This document shows positions 11,001 to 22,308 of a DNA stretch of 64,000 bases, one piece after another. Source of the stretch: Tetraselmis striata (taxonomy: Eukaryota > Chlorophyta > Chlorodendrophyceae > Chlorodendrales > Chlorodendraceae); assembly GCA_006384855.1 (NCBI GenBank), contig VCJN01002223.1:186001-250000 (forward strand), written 5' to 3'. Every line of letters begins with the position of its first letter. The first letter of the stretch is position 1. The notes below the pieces were generated by a model. It worked only from the letters and a program-made list of their open reading frames with translations. It ran no database searches and had not been told where the DNA came from. The position numbers and the translations under genes are program-made.

Positions 11001-13810
11001 GCTCATCGGACAGCCGAATACTGCGGCGCCACAGAAGCCACGCTGGGATGAGCAGAAGCAGTAACAACGCCGCCGCTGCAACGAGGCCCGCCAGCAGCGC
11101 CTTGCTGGCGGGGTTGTCCGGGACGCAGAACGCCATGCCGGGTGATGGCGCAACGCTCCCAGCCTCACAGGGGGCACATTCCTCTCGCCCGCCCGGAGAC
11201 ACGCTCCCAGCTTCACAGATGGAGCACTCCTCAGCGCCAAAGATGCCACCGGTTCCTGGCGGCTCGCTGCCCGCATTGCAGCGCATCTTGCACAGTGTCA
11301 CAGACGCGGTAGCATCGTCGCGGCAGAAGGACAGCGTCTCCTGGTACTGCTCCGACGAGTAGTAGTGACCATACACGTCCTCGCCTGCCTCCTTGAGGTC
11401 CGTGATCGCCAGGTACATCAGGTCCGGCTCCAGGCTAACCAAGGGATCCAGTGCGGCTGGAAACAACCCCGAATCTGAAACATATTGGTACATGGTCTCA
11501 AACTCGGCTGGGACAATTGCGCCAACGCCATTAGGGGAAGGCCAGATGAGCTTGTTTGCCTGAAGCGGCAATGATCCATACAATCAGACAAGCGGCATCG
11601 CAACATCTTGCAGCATCATGTCTGGCTAGCAGCATGTCTGGCTAGCAGCATCTCAGACTATGCTATCAGAATGTGTGAACCATACCCCCTTCCTCCCAAA
11701 CTCACCCAGACATGCTTATGTCCACCCCTCCGATCAGCGACAGAAACCTGTCCTGACGCAGATATTCCTGTGATAGGATCACTGCACACGTAGGTGGCGT
11801 GATCAGGACTTACCTCCATGACCTGGAACAAGGCTTCGTCATGGCCTGCACCAGCTGAGGCTGGAGCGATCACCTCAGCGCATAGCTCGGGTTTCTCCCG
11901 GCAGTATATCCAGCCCCGCATCGTAGCGCGCAGGAACCGCCGGGTGATGTCGGCATTGCCCGGCTGAGCAAGCCACTCCTCTGACGTGCAGAGGCCGTCC
12001 TCGAGGATTGACTCGCCCTTGAGCGTGAAGCTCAGCCCTAAGCGGTCCTTGGTCCCGACCAGATCCCCGTCTGCTGCTTCAGCGCGGAGCACGTTGGCAA
12101 TCGCATTCACATGGGAATGAAGAATGTCCACATACGTAGGGTCAGACTCGGGCACTTTCAGGTTTCGGACGCCATTGTTGAAGTCCCTCCAGACAACCTC
12201 GACCTCATCATCAGCACCGCATGTAGCATTGCTTCCAATGGGCCACCTCAGCTCGCCGCACGTCTTAATATTGAGCGTCAGGAAGCCGGGCAAACAATGC
12301 GTAGCTGTCATCTGTCGCCGCGATCCGCACAGGGCGCCCCAAAACTCGAGAAAGCTCCTTCAAGTCTGCGATGGAGGATAGGTTGCCTGCGAGAGCTGGT
12401 GCCATGGAAAAATGTCCTACCACGGTGTTGTAACCCGGCCGGCGGAACACTTGCGCGATCATCTTGAAGCTGGTGCGGTTTGCGCTGCGCAAGTCAACGT
12501 CCTTTATGGCCCACTGTGTGGCAAAGTGCGCTGTCCCGTCCAGGACAGTGGTCTCGGGTGTCACGCTGACGGTTTCCCTCTCCAGGATTACGACCCGCAG
12601 GCAATCCTATACACAAATTGCTGATTGTCAGTCCAACTAGTTGCTTCACGGCACGCTCATGGCTAGACACAATGATCTTTCGGCTGCACTGTGCATGTCC
12701 GGATTATCAGCGTTTCAATGTGAAGCAATTCTGCACGCGCAAATTTCTATAGACAGTCAATTTTACATAGCTGATACGAGTAAATGGCAAATGCTGTCAC
12801 TCAGATTGGCACGATGGGGAAACACACAGAGTCGAAGGCTAAGTAGGGTTGTCGTTAAAGGCTGGCACAATAAGGATACATTGAGGGTCACGGGCAAAGC
12901 CATCTAAGCCTCACCCCTGTGTGCCAGCTGGGTAGGTCGTCCTAGATATGGAGAATCGCCTTGACGGTTGCACGAGTGCATAACGTACGAGAAACGTCTG
13001 TTCCAATAGGAGGTAGGGACCGCAGGTCACCGGATGCTGGCCGGCAACCGCAGCCGGCAATTATTTGGGCTACGCGAAGTTTGCGGAACGGGGGGGGGGG
13101 GGGGGGGGGGGGGGTAATCCGTATTTGCTCGGACATCAGCAGAAGCCTTCCAAAGCCTTCGGTACGGCACGCGGTGCGGTTGAGGCGAGCGAGATGTCAA
13201 TTCTACTTGCGTCCTGGCAATATGTTTAAATCAATAAATAACACTGTGGCCGCCGGTATCACAAGAGATGCTCGTAGAGGCTGTTTGTCAAAACGCAAGT
13301 GTGGCGTTCGAGTATTCTGAGTCTGTCTTCACACTGACGCACTTGACAGCCGCGCGACTGGCCTCACCGGGTCAGCGATAGGCAGCTTTAAGCAAGGCCC
13401 CATGGCCCCCTACGGCCGCCCCGATCGAAGCAGCCGAGCCCGCAACTATGCTGAGCGCACGGAAGTGGGAGGGTGGGACCCCAAGACATGTCGTTATTCT
13501 GTAGTTGGTATGGGTCTCACGAGGTCGGCCACCTGCTTGGCATTCGACAAACATGCTCGTGGTGCAAATTTGCAGTGCTCAAAGCGCTCGAGGGGAGCTG
13601 CACCTGATTGTAAAAGCCTTGCGCCTCGGCTGCGTACAGGCCAGCAAACTGGCCTGTTTTCAACCATCGCAACTGCACTCGTACTTCGTCCACCTTGTCG
13701 CACGCCTTCTGCGTGACCGCTTTGGGTTCGCAATCCGCCGCGGCGCCGGAACACAGCAGTAGGGAGAGCAGTAGCCCCACAACCGTGACTCGCGCATTTG
13801 GAGCGCGCAT
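8092..13810 (-). CDS. Receptor-type cyclic-nucleotide phosphodiesterase (NMT1-like ectodomain, Cys-rich stalk, TM, PDE)
   Basis: Predicted to hydrolyse cAMP and/or cGMP in the cytosol under control of an extracellular ligand domain. Exons on the minus strand are 13810-13604, 12606-12331, 12263-11814, 11559-10397, 10207-10074, 9925-9831, 9708-9602, 9413-9089 and 8385-8092. They total 3051 nt (1016 codons plus stop) with every junction in phase. The start at 13810 gives a signal peptide (hydrophobic VTVVGLLLSLLLCSGAAA); an in-frame ATG at 13888 is possible. The NMT1/THI5 pattern (VQLRWLKTGQFAGLYAAEAQ) and ANKLIWPSP mark the binding domain. About residues 404-456 is a GCC2/GCC3-like Cys-rich module (CEAGSVSPGGREECAPC), and residues 464-488 form one membrane helix. 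The catalytic domain has YHG-LAHTIDVT, the metal site HDYKHEGVSN (HD-x2-H-x4-N), KAADLGH, EEFWAQGDRE and the purine-binding Gln in NQLGFF. The 67-bp intron at 12330-12264 is the least certain junction; a frameshift there is the alternative. Confidence 0.88.
10319..10348. repeat. (GT)n microsatellite in an intron
   Basis: About fifteen uninterrupted GT units inside the phosphodiesterase intron between 10396 and 10208. Confidence 0.9.
13090..13114. repeat. Poly-G run in the first PDE intron
   Basis: A G homopolymer of about 25 nt within the 997-bp first intron (13603-12607 on the minus strand). Similar runs recur across the window. Confidence 0.9.
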
Positions 13811-13992
13811 GGCTGCCACGAGCTCAACAGCCCGCGCGTAGACGCGTACAAGTATCTCACTGCCGAAGGTGCGACGAGGCGTAAACATATGGTATTACCG
13901 CGCAGTCACTCCTGATGCGCGAGCCGCCTGTAGTAGCGACTAAGGATTAATCCCTAATCCTTAACACTGCAGCGGATGATCATTTCTTGTCC

Positions 13993-14041
13993 CCCAAGTT
14001 GAGCGGTCGTCTCATATGCGAGAGGTCCTTGGTTTGATTCC
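13993..14041 (+). repeat. tRNA-like fragment, probable SINE relic
   Basis: The segment TTGAGCGGTCGTCTCATATG followed by CGAGAGGTCCTTGGTTTGAT resembles the 3' two thirds of a tRNA. It has a D-loop end, an anticodon-arm-like region with CAT and a T-arm with a B-box-like GGTTTGATTCC. The anticodon stem does not pair cleanly and no acceptor stem was found. I read it as a tRNA-derived SINE or tRNA relic, not a functional tRNA. Confidence 0.35.
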
Positions 14042-15287
14042 TTATGTTTGGTTTGATTCCTGTATATGGTTTGATTTTATTCCATACAGCGACTATGTAT
14101 TTCTGAAATATAGGCCCGGCGTGTCCCGGGTTTACCCTCACTGTTAATTTATGCATTTCTGGGTTCGCGTGAGGCAAGCAATGGGCTATGCCAGACCTAC
14201 GACGACTGCAGTAGGGGCAAGAGGTGAAATGCATCGTAAAGTTGCCGATGTCCCGGGGCGAACTTTACTGCTTTACTTTTACTGCAGACGATAACGCCCT
14301 ATCATGTGATGTGCTCGAATAAACGCCGCGAACACGGGGCATATGGTACGGGGAATATGTGGATTGCTTTTAAATACACATTTATGTACACGCGATGTCG
14401 CTATCTCGCACTACATGGCGACAATGTTAGTAAAAATATACATATATTTCAGGGTGTAAGGCAGGTCCGATTTAATGTTATGTTTTAGTAATCTACTTTC
14501 CGGAGAAACAGGGGGGGGGGGGGGGTGTCACTTTGTAAGTGGCCTCAACTTTATGTTCACGTACTTAAGCAGTACTTGGCGGCTGGGAGCGGTGCATGAG
14601 CGGCTTGGGGCTCAGCCCCGCACCGCCGCCGTGACTATACTGTGTTGGTTACGTGGATAGCGTCCGGAGAACGCACGGAAAGTCTCTAATATCCAGGCCA
14701 GGCCAGGCATAGCAGCATCATAGCACTACATGGAGGGGTGGATAGGCCACCGTATGGTTGGTTTGTAATGATGCTGACTGTAATATGGTGATGGTTCCAA
14801 AAAGTGCCCCACCCCCTCTCCATTTTATGCTGGCATATGGTAGGGAACACCCTCCTGCACACAGCCATGCATTGAAACCATTAAAAAAAAAGTCATGCTA
14901 GTGGTAGTTATTATGTAACTTTGGGCATGTTTTACTAAGTACTGTGAGATCAACTTAAATCAAGTAGAGGGGGGGTTCTAAAACATGGAATTAAATTGGA
15001 CCTGCCTAATGTATCGTCATTTACAAATATAATAATATTTTAATGAGGATACGCACAGTAAAGGTACCAGTGCAGCTAGCCACTGCAGAGATATTCCCCA
15101 TGCGACCCAAGCAGTACGAGTAGGGCTTTCATTGCTGGAGTACCACATTGCTCGACTGCGATACTATATATACTATGCGATATACTATTTTCAGCATCAC
15201 GTCCCGCATGCCGTCCGCGGTAGCTCGCTACCAGTACCAGGGGTCACCGCCCTGCCAGTACCCTGTAAAGTCCGAGATATTGGTTCC

Positions 15288-15345
15288 ATGTACTACAGGC
15301 GTCAAAAGTATTTACCGGGTAGGTCGTAATCCGTGCTGCCCGGCA
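15288..15345 (+). repeat. Isolated left end of the REP repeat
   Basis: Contains ACTACAGGCGTCAAAAGTAT and then GGGTAGGTCGTAATCCGTGC, the left terminus of the REP family. After about 60 bp the similarity is lost. Confidence 0.6.
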
Positions 15346-16195
15346 CATGGCGCAAAACCATTGAAGCTTTGCGGGCATACACCAGTCCACATAAGTCTTT
15401 GCACAAAGATATCCGCGCGTATCATCGCCTCGGTGCCCAAGCCATGGGGCCACGGTGCCATGGAGCCTTGTAATCCAGTGTATGCAATCCTCCTACGCCA
15501 AGGAGGCAGCCGTTATTTCTCCCGGTTATCGCACTTTTAGAATTGTTCTTCGGCAATGGCATTGCTTGGTACATGGTTAAAACCATAGGAAAAACGGGCG
15601 ATGAATAGGGGGGAACTTGTTGGCGGCTTATCTACCATTCGTCGCATATGCCCGCGCGCTGCCGGTGGTGGGTGCGTGGACGTATGCATGCGCTGTAAGA
15701 CGACCGAGCTTGAGCCCAATCCATGCACGCTAATGATGCAATGCATGGCATTTCCATGAGAGTGTGCCAGTAATCCCGTCGTCGTGATGGGGCCAATCAT
15801 CCCACAATTTTCCAAGCTGCAAGATAAGCGCCGTTGGCTGGGCCTCGCTGGGTGTAGCTCACATAAAGTGCCTCCGATTTCATAGGTGCACACTTCCACA
15901 CTTCCACACATTCCATACCACCCGCACCGCAGGCTAAGGGCGGGCTGGCCCCCTCGACAACAATGTCGCCACTGCTGCACATGTATATATGGGCGCATGT
16001 TGTCACGCATGTCACCCATCATCCTAGGGGAAAAACCAAAATGATGACGGGGTCCGCGCGACGTGGAGACCTATCCAAGGGGTCCTCGCGCCGGGGAGCT
16101 TGCGTGGAAGGGCACATTACATGCCCCCGTCATGCGCCCCCACTCACAGTGAGTGGGCTGGCTGGGATACCAGAACAGGGGAATAACTTTGACAG

Positions 16196-16316
16196 GCCAT
16201 GACATTTCGGCGTTTTATCATATTGGGCTAAAAAATGGTGCGTTTGAAAGCGCAGGTCATGGGCTTTCCATCGCACTAGTTTACAGCCCAAGCTGATAAA
16301 ACGCCGAAATGTTATC
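16196..16316. mobile_element. Short palindromic MITE-like element
   Basis: GACATTTCGGCGTTTTATCA near 16199 is repeated in reverse complement at about 16292-16313, and both arms extend through GGGCT. The arms are about 28-30 bp around a spacer of roughly 60 bp. The structure is that of a hairpin-forming MITE; no coding capacity. Confidence 0.65.
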
Positions 16317-16336
16317 AACTAAAATGTGCTGGCAAA

Positions 16337-16500
16337 TTGAAATTGAAATTGATTTACAACGTGCTGACTTTGCTGCTCTCCACTGCCCAAGCCGAGTTGC
16401 TTTTAGAACCTGCTTTATCCAACCGCTGTGGGAACCCTAGGGATTACGGGTGCAGCTTCCGGCCTTCCTCCTTATCGCCCGCGCCCCTCCTCCTTCCATG
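16337..16500 (-). repeat. LINE 3' UTR with (CAATTT)n tail, copy B
   Basis: On the minus strand this runs from CATGGAAGGAGGAGG down to TTGTAAATCAATTTCAATTT. A nearly identical segment lies at 17342-17520. The short microsatellite tail on the minus strand is how many plant and algal LINEs end, and the coding remnant at 16570-17214 sits directly upstream in the same orientation. Confidence 0.6.
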
Positions 16501-16569
16501 CCGCTTGGTATTGTTCCCCCCTGCCGTGGCGGGGGTGTCGTCTACGGTGGTCTGCGGAAAGCGTGTATG

Positions 16570-17214
16570 TTAACGGTGGGTGTGCGTGCGGGGTGTGTGA
16601 GAGGTACTGAGGTTGGACATGGCAGGTTCGAGGGACTGTCGGGATATGCGGAGAAGAGTATGTAGCCATCCGATTGACTGTCGTTGGAGTTTCCTACGGA
16701 GGCGGATTGCAGCGGCGCTGGGAGGCGGAGGGGGTTTGTCCGGGGGTTGCTTCTTGGGGCGGAGGACCGTGAGGCTATGGATGGCTTCTAGTGTGAGTTT
16801 GTGCATGGTGCCGCTGCGGCTGAGGGTGACGGGAATGATTTCAATCGGACACTGCCATCCTTGTTGACGTAGGGCGCTCACCATGTGTTGGTATGTTTCG
16901 CGGATGAGAGCGTGCAAGGTGGCATGATTGAGATCAGTACAGTATTTGAATTCGATTATCTGTATTTTTTGGACTGATGCTCTGGGATCGGTGCTGGGAG
17001 ATATGGTTTCGGTGGCCGGGTCCCAGTCGAATCCGACGATGCGTACTGCGTCCGGCTTACGTGCTGGCAATATTACTGCTTCTTGCAGGGCGAACAACCA
17101 GTTTGCGAATGTCGCATGCATCCCGCTAGCTGACCATATACTCCAAACCATGCGCCGCGCGGCATGGGGTAGGTGGGCAACACATGTATCTCGGCGACCA
17201 TGGGAGAAAAACAC
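16570..17214 (-). pseudogene. Non-LTR retrotransposon C-terminal domain (PD-(D/E)XK-like)
   Basis: This 214-codon frame contains VRIVGFDWDP and then IQIIEFKYCTDLNHATLHAL, followed by IEIIPVTLSRSGTMHKLTLE. Similar tracts occur as C-terminal domains of volvocine LINE polyproteins, with an Asp...Glu-x-Lys arrangement typical of restriction-like nucleases. The reverse transcriptase is absent, so this is a 5'-truncated copy, and its 3' UTR and (CAATTT)n tail follow at 16500-16337. The family match is from memory of such proteins and not from a search. Confidence 0.5.
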
Positions 17215-17341
17215 GGTTCTCTATGTCCAAATGTCGGCGTGGCGTGCGCTCAAACCGTTCACAGCCCGGCCGTGCAGTACTTGTTACACTGGCAGCGCGG
17301 CATAACATGCGACGCGCGCGCCACACGCGTCGTCGCACTGG

Positions 17342-17520
17342 CCCTAATTGAAATTGAAATTGAAATTGATTTACAACGTGCGTGCTGACTTGCTGCCCTC
17401 CACTGCCCAAGCCGAGTTGCTTTTAGGACCTGCCTTATCCAACCGCTGTGGGAAGCCTAGGGATTACGGATGCAGCTTCCGGCCTTCCTCCTTATCGCCC
17501 GCGCCCCTCCTCCTTCCATG
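17342..17520 (-). repeat. LINE 3' UTR with (CAATTT)n tail, copy A
   Basis: Near-identical to 16337-16500 and in the same orientation, with three to four CAATTT units at its 3' end. It has no coding sequence upstream, so it is a separate, more strongly truncated insertion next to copy B. Confidence 0.6.
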
Positions 17521-17639
17521 GCATTGGCCGTAGCACACCATGTGCACACTCTATTATGGTTATCCTCGCAATGGCTCTAACGGCGTAGACTATGCGCGGG
17601 TAGTTTACCGACTAGACGCGACCAAACCCAAATCATACG

Positions 17640-18416
17640 CGTAAAAACATGCAGAGAATTTTGTGGGCTACTGCATATCCTCATCTTCCCTCGAGCTAGC
17701 CGCCCCTAGTAGTTGCACAATTGATGCGATGGCGTATGGTGGACATATATACGCATTTACATCTAGCATTGGTGAAATGCTATGCTACATCATCTTGCTA
17801 GACGATGAAAATGCGTTACATCACGTAACTATGCGATGTACACCTCTAGGGTTATCTGCCTGTGTATTGCTATATCCTACTCTGAAAACATGCGAGGTCA
17901 TATTACGGCTATCTTGCGTCGCGACCCCATTGCCGCGCTTGGCGTTTGCGATTCAAAAATCATCGATACCCGCCCGCTAGTGCGCGCCGGGAAAACGGAA
18001 ATAACTGCCGGTCGGCAATAACCTATGCAGGTTAATGCACAAAACTCGCAATAAAAGCGCACAGTACATAAGGGCACAGCGGGGGCTGTAAACTGTGTGC
18101 GGTCTAGTCGTACCCGCATCCGCATCTAAGTCCGCGCTAAGTTCGTTCACCGTGGTTCGAGCGCGGCGGGCCCGCCTCAATACGAGGAAATCTGCCCACT
18201 ACGAGAATCGGACGGTTCGAACGTACTACATGCGCACAGGCGTGCGCGCTTGCGGACAGCGCCGCTTAAACGCTCAGGCCGCAGCCCGAAAGTAAAAATG
18301 ACGCTATGTTTTGTTATACATACCCGGTACCGGAAGGCTCGCCGTGCGTACCGCGTTGGGCACCGATTTGGAGTTGAGATGTCAAAAACCCGTTTCTTAC
18401 TTTTGACGCTTGGAGT
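17640..18416 (+). repeat. REP repeat, copy 1 (left flank of the Tc1-like unit)
   Basis: Shares with the other REP copies the blocks TCATCTTCCCTCGAGCTAGC, ACATCTAGCATTGGTGAAAT, TAAACGCTCAGGCCGCAGCC and GGTACCGNANGGCTCGC. It ends in CTTACTTTTGACGC. The left terminus is degraded. Immediately to the right begins the flank of a Tc1-like transposase. Confidence 0.7.
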
Positions 18417-18883
18417 GGGATGGGGTGCTACACTTTTTGGCAAAGTCCTAGCTTTGGGTGCGCGCCATGTGCATGACACACATCGTGCTAGAAGGATGTA
18501 TTTCGTATGTTCACCCTTGCGTGTTCGCCCTCAAGTGGCCGCATAGTGATATTCATGAATAAATTATGTGCGGGTTGTGAAATTGATCTATATCTATGGC
18601 GCCCCGTGCAATTGCGCTTAAGGTCGGCATTTCTATTGTACAATATAAGGGGAGGGCCCGAAATCCTAGAATATCGTGGTAAATACAATTATACTATGCA
18701 GTGTCTATTCATCACTGCCTTCGTGTGCCCAAGTGCATGACGTAATATTTACTTATCCACAAAGATATGTATGTATGCCACTAAACACGCCGAATTTCGG
18801 CCAACAACCTCGGAAGTTCCGATGCATATGCGCGCCCATCGGAATTCCTAGAGCATAAGGCTTCCGCAGCGCCACAAGCCGGC

Positions 18884-18945
<62 letters not shown>

Positions 18946-19073
18946 GCCCCAATATCCCTCAGCAAAACCGCAGCCGACACGTTTGTCTAGAGTCGTCGAC
19001 GTAAATTGCACAATCATGGCAACAAGCACGTTGCTTGCGGATAGAGAGGTTGGGCCAATCAAGCTGAGGAAGT
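18417..19073 (+). mobile_element. Upstream part of the Tc1/IS630-like transposon, copy T1
   Basis: Non-coding sequence that is repeated, in reverse orientation, at 56377-56143 and 52054-51780, in both cases beside the same transposase. It contains the (TC)n tract. It ends at the helix-turn-helix coding fragment. Confidence 0.55.
18892..18943. repeat. (TC)n microsatellite
   Basis: About 26 uninterrupted TC units inside the T1 transposon; the homologous position in copy T2 has no such expansion. Confidence 0.9.
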
Positions 19074-19252
19074 ATGAATGGCGGAAACGTAGTTGCTGAA
19101 ACGGCGAGGGCGATGGGCCGCAACGAGAACTTCGTCCGCCGGTGGGCTCGGCGAGCTGCGACTACGGGAGAAGGCTTTGGTAACCGTACAAGTACGTGGC
19201 AAGAGAGGCTGCGCGTCCTCAGCCACAAGGCTGCTTCATGGGCGAAGCGAAT
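19074..19252 (+). pseudogene. Tc1/IS630-like transposase, N-terminal HTH part (copy T1)
   Basis: Encodes GNVVAETARAMGRNENFVRR followed by WARR, the helix-turn-helix pattern of Tc1/IS630 transposases. The reading stops at 19252 because an LTR retrotransposon is inserted. The remainder resumes at 24808, as the intact arrangement in copy T2 (51.5 kb, minus) shows. Confidence 0.65.
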
Positions 19253-19602
19253 TGTAAGTACTCGAGGCAGTACTTAGCGATACATGGCTCCACTCGTAGT
19301 TTTGGCGCATTCAGTTGGTTGTTGGATGTAATCTCTTACAATATGCCGGTGGCATTACATATCTATCCCGTAGCGGTCCGACTCGTCGGTACCGCGGATA
19401 GGCAACTAGTAGCGCTATCTTGATGATTTAGGAGTTGTAGCGCGTTTTGTATGTTATTACAAGGAATATTACTGGCGTCCGGTTGTGGCCGTACCGGTAA
19501 TAACACGCATGCTGAAATGTCAGTACATCAGTATGATTACTTGGCCCTAAAACGTCGCAGATTGTGGTGATATTAAGGTAGTCGCTAGGCGCAACCCTAA
19601 CA
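19253..19602 (-). repeat. 3' LTR of the chromovirus
   Basis: TGTAAGTACTCG at the left edge, CGCAACCCTAACA at the right edge; nearly identical to 24459-24807. Confidence 0.92.
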
Positions 19603-19722
19603 TTCCCACCCCTCTGATAAATGACGAACTGGAAAGTGTAGGTTCGCGTCGCAGAAGACCTGGCGCAGATGTCGGTTGGCAGTGGAAGCGTGATATCGCA
19701 ACAGCAACAGCAGCAGTAGGTG

Positions 19723-21627
19723 TCAACGCTCCGGAATGGACTTTGGAAAACGCGACGGGTGGCGCGCTCGCAGGTTGGCGTATTCCTTTGAGCGTAGCGT
19801 GTCTTGTAGATGTCGGCTCGCCCTCGCAAAGTCGTGTAGCGCCTCGACACGTCGCAGCGCACTGTATGGCTCCCAGCTGTCGTGACTTGAGTCGTAGTTC
19901 AGCCAACGCACCAAAAAGACGAGGCAGAGTCCTCGCTTGAACATATCCTCGCGGCGCTCGATAGATAAAGTCGAGCACGCGTTCAACGACGAACTCGTCG
20001 ACATAGGGCTCCACACCGGACGGAATTTATCGGGTTGTGCGTCTGAGTTGACGCACTGGCGCAGTCGACTTATGTGAAACACATTGTGGTAGTCGAACGT
20101 TGGTGGCAGGCGCTGACGATACGCCTGGCTGGAGATCTTGGCCGTGACCGGGTAGGAGCCGATGTAGCGCTGTCGGAACTTGCGCGCCGGCTGGTTGCGT
20201 ATAAGCAAGTGCTCCGTTGAGAGCCAGACTTTGTCTCCTTCTGCGAACTCGACATGGCTAGTTTTGCGGTCGGCATAGACCTTTTGATATTCATCAGCAA
20301 GCTTCAATTGCTCAGTAATCAACATGTGAACATCTTGAATGTTTGCAACTGTGTTGCGTGCATCTTGGTTGGCAGTAGCAATCATATCATGTGGTGTCAG
20401 TGGCATCATGCCATAAATTGCCTCAAAAGGGGCATAATGTATTGCTGAATGGACTGAATTATTGTAGGAAAATTCAGCAAGAGCCAAATAGCATAACCAA
20501 GAGTCATGTTGCTTGTGAACAAATGCACGTAATATTTGTTCAATAGTTCTATGGGTGTGTTCAGTTTGACCGTCAGTCTGCGGGTGATAAGCGTTGGAAA
20601 TATTTAGCTTAGTTTGCAGAGCTGTAAACAATGATTTCCAGAACATTGAATTAAACCTGGGATCTTTGTCAGAGATGATACATATGCTAAGACCATGGTG
20701 TCTGTAAATATTGTCCAAATATAATCTGGCCAACTGTGTCGCTTCAATCTTAATATTGCATGCCACAAAATGTGACTGTTTGGTGAATGTATCAACAAAC
20801 GTAGCAATAGCATCGTAGCCATCCACCTCAGGTAAGTTGGTTATAAAATCCATAGAGATTATCTCCCAAGGCTTGGTTGCCTTTGGCAAGGGAAATAAAG
20901 AACCAGCATAAGGCTTGGTGGTAGCTGCTTTGATTCCAACGCAAATATCATAGTGTTTGCAGTAATAATGCTTAACTGTGGTATTCATGCGTGGCCACCA
21001 CAACATACGCAGTATGTTGGCAAGAGTGCGGGTATGGTTGGGGTGTCCATTACCAACATGATACTCCTCAATGATGAGTTTTCTCAGTTCAGAATCATTG
21101 GGTATACATACCTTATCTACCATGTAGTAGAGAACATCAACCTCATCCTGTCGCACACCGTTGGGGGTGCGTCCATGGCTGTAGGCAACATCAGTGATGT
21201 AGGCAGCTTTGATCTTGCTGATAAGCTTGCTGTCAATCTGCAAGGCGGACATTGCTGACAAATAGTCTTGCATTTGTTCTATGTCAGCTTCGACCAACTG
21301 GTTTTCATACTCAGTCAATGCATTATGCAAGTCAGGGCGGCGAGAGAGAGCATCAGCCTCATTGTCAGCGCCTTTACGATATAATATCTGCAACACAGGT
21401 TCATTAGTCTGTGGGTTGACTGCCATGTATGGTGAGATTTCATGTAACCATAGGGCATGGCGTCTGCCTGGTCCTTCCTGTGTAGGCAAATGCCTCAATG
21501 TGGCATGGTCAGTTATAACTGTAATGCGGCGACTGCCTTCCAAGTAGCAGCGCCATTCTTTCAGAGCACATACCACACCCAAGAGCTCTTGGTCATAGGT
21601 GGGATAATTCGTCTGTGCAGCCTGCAA
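19723..21627 (-). pseudogene. Chromovirus RNase H, integrase and chromodomain
   Basis: A 634-codon frame. The N-terminal part is the second half of RNase H (NYPTYDQELLGVVCALKEWR, then TDHATLRHLPTQEG). The H2C2 region (EYHVGNGHPNHTRTLANILR) comes next. The integrase core has MDFITNLPEVDGYDAIATFV, ISDKDPRFNSMFWKSL and YHPQTDGQTEHTHRTIEQIL, giving the D, D, E residues. The C-terminus has LVRWLNYDSSHDSWEPYSAL, a chromodomain, which places the element among chromoviruses. The frame begins inside RNase H because the preceding RT palm is missing. Confidence 0.9.
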
Positions 21628-21634
21628 TGTCCTT

Positions 21635-22183
21635 TCATAATAGCTTTTTGGTGTACTTATTCAATTGCCGGTAGTCAATGCACATGGGCAGACCGCCATT
21701 GGCCTTGCGGGCGAAGAGGACAGGAGCTGCATATGGAGAGAAGAATTCCTGTATAAACGGTTTCTCGAGAAAAGAATTCAGTTGTGTTATTAGTTCCTCT
21801 AATTCTGCAGGTGATAATCTGTATATTTTTCCTGCAGGAACTTGAGCATCAGGAACAAGAGGGATCTCATGATCAAGACCAGGGCGTAATTGTGGAAGGT
21901 TGTCAAGCGAAGAGCATATGGGTTTAATTTTTCGCAATAAGTCTTTGATCTGAGCGGTATAAGCTGCAGACTGGACAGTGTCAATTGCATTTATCTCATC
22001 ATCAATATCTAGCTCATTGCTTTCTTTGGTGGCATTGTATTGTTTAACAATGGCGCAGAAATAAACTGTATCAGGGTCATGCTTGGCAATCTCTCTGGCC
22101 ATGGCATTAGCATGAACTATTCTAACATTAGCCTGGCGGGGCTCTGTTTGGCATTGGACTTTCAGTCCTGTGGGAAATGTCAT
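21635..22183 (-). pseudogene. Chromovirus RT N-terminal fragment
   Basis: Contains AAPVLFARKANGGLPMCIDY followed by RQLNKYTKK, the finger region of gypsy reverse transcriptase. The sequence then jumps within a few codons to the RNase H motif YERTLQAAQTNYPTYDQELL. The palm with the YxDD box and the first half of RNase H, normally about 200 residues or more, is deleted. Confidence 0.85.
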
Positions 22184-22308
22184 TATACCAGACTCCCAAT
22201 CAACATGTGGATTGTGTCGTTACAGGTATTGCATCCCTAAAACGAGATTAAAATTATTCTGTAACGGTGTGACTGTGAAGTCAATGGGTATTGTGCAATT
22301 GTTGATAT

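Larger units (their letters stand above)
13811..16195. other. Gene-free repeat-rich region
   Basis: This begins just upstream of the phosphodiesterase start and so should contain its promoter; no element was identified. It holds a tRNA-like segment near 14000, a poly-G run near 14511-14525, and at 15288-15345 an isolated copy of the left end of the REP repeat. I found no protein family in the short open frames. Confidence 0.45.

Noticed and set aside
10399..11362. Plus-strand open frames opposite the large PDE exon
   Set aside because: The minus strand carries the Cys-rich module, the membrane helix and in-phase splice sites; the plus frames are shadows.
13993..14041. Functional tRNA-Met
   Set aside because: The anticodon stem does not pair and no acceptor stem was found; kept only as a tRNA-like relic.
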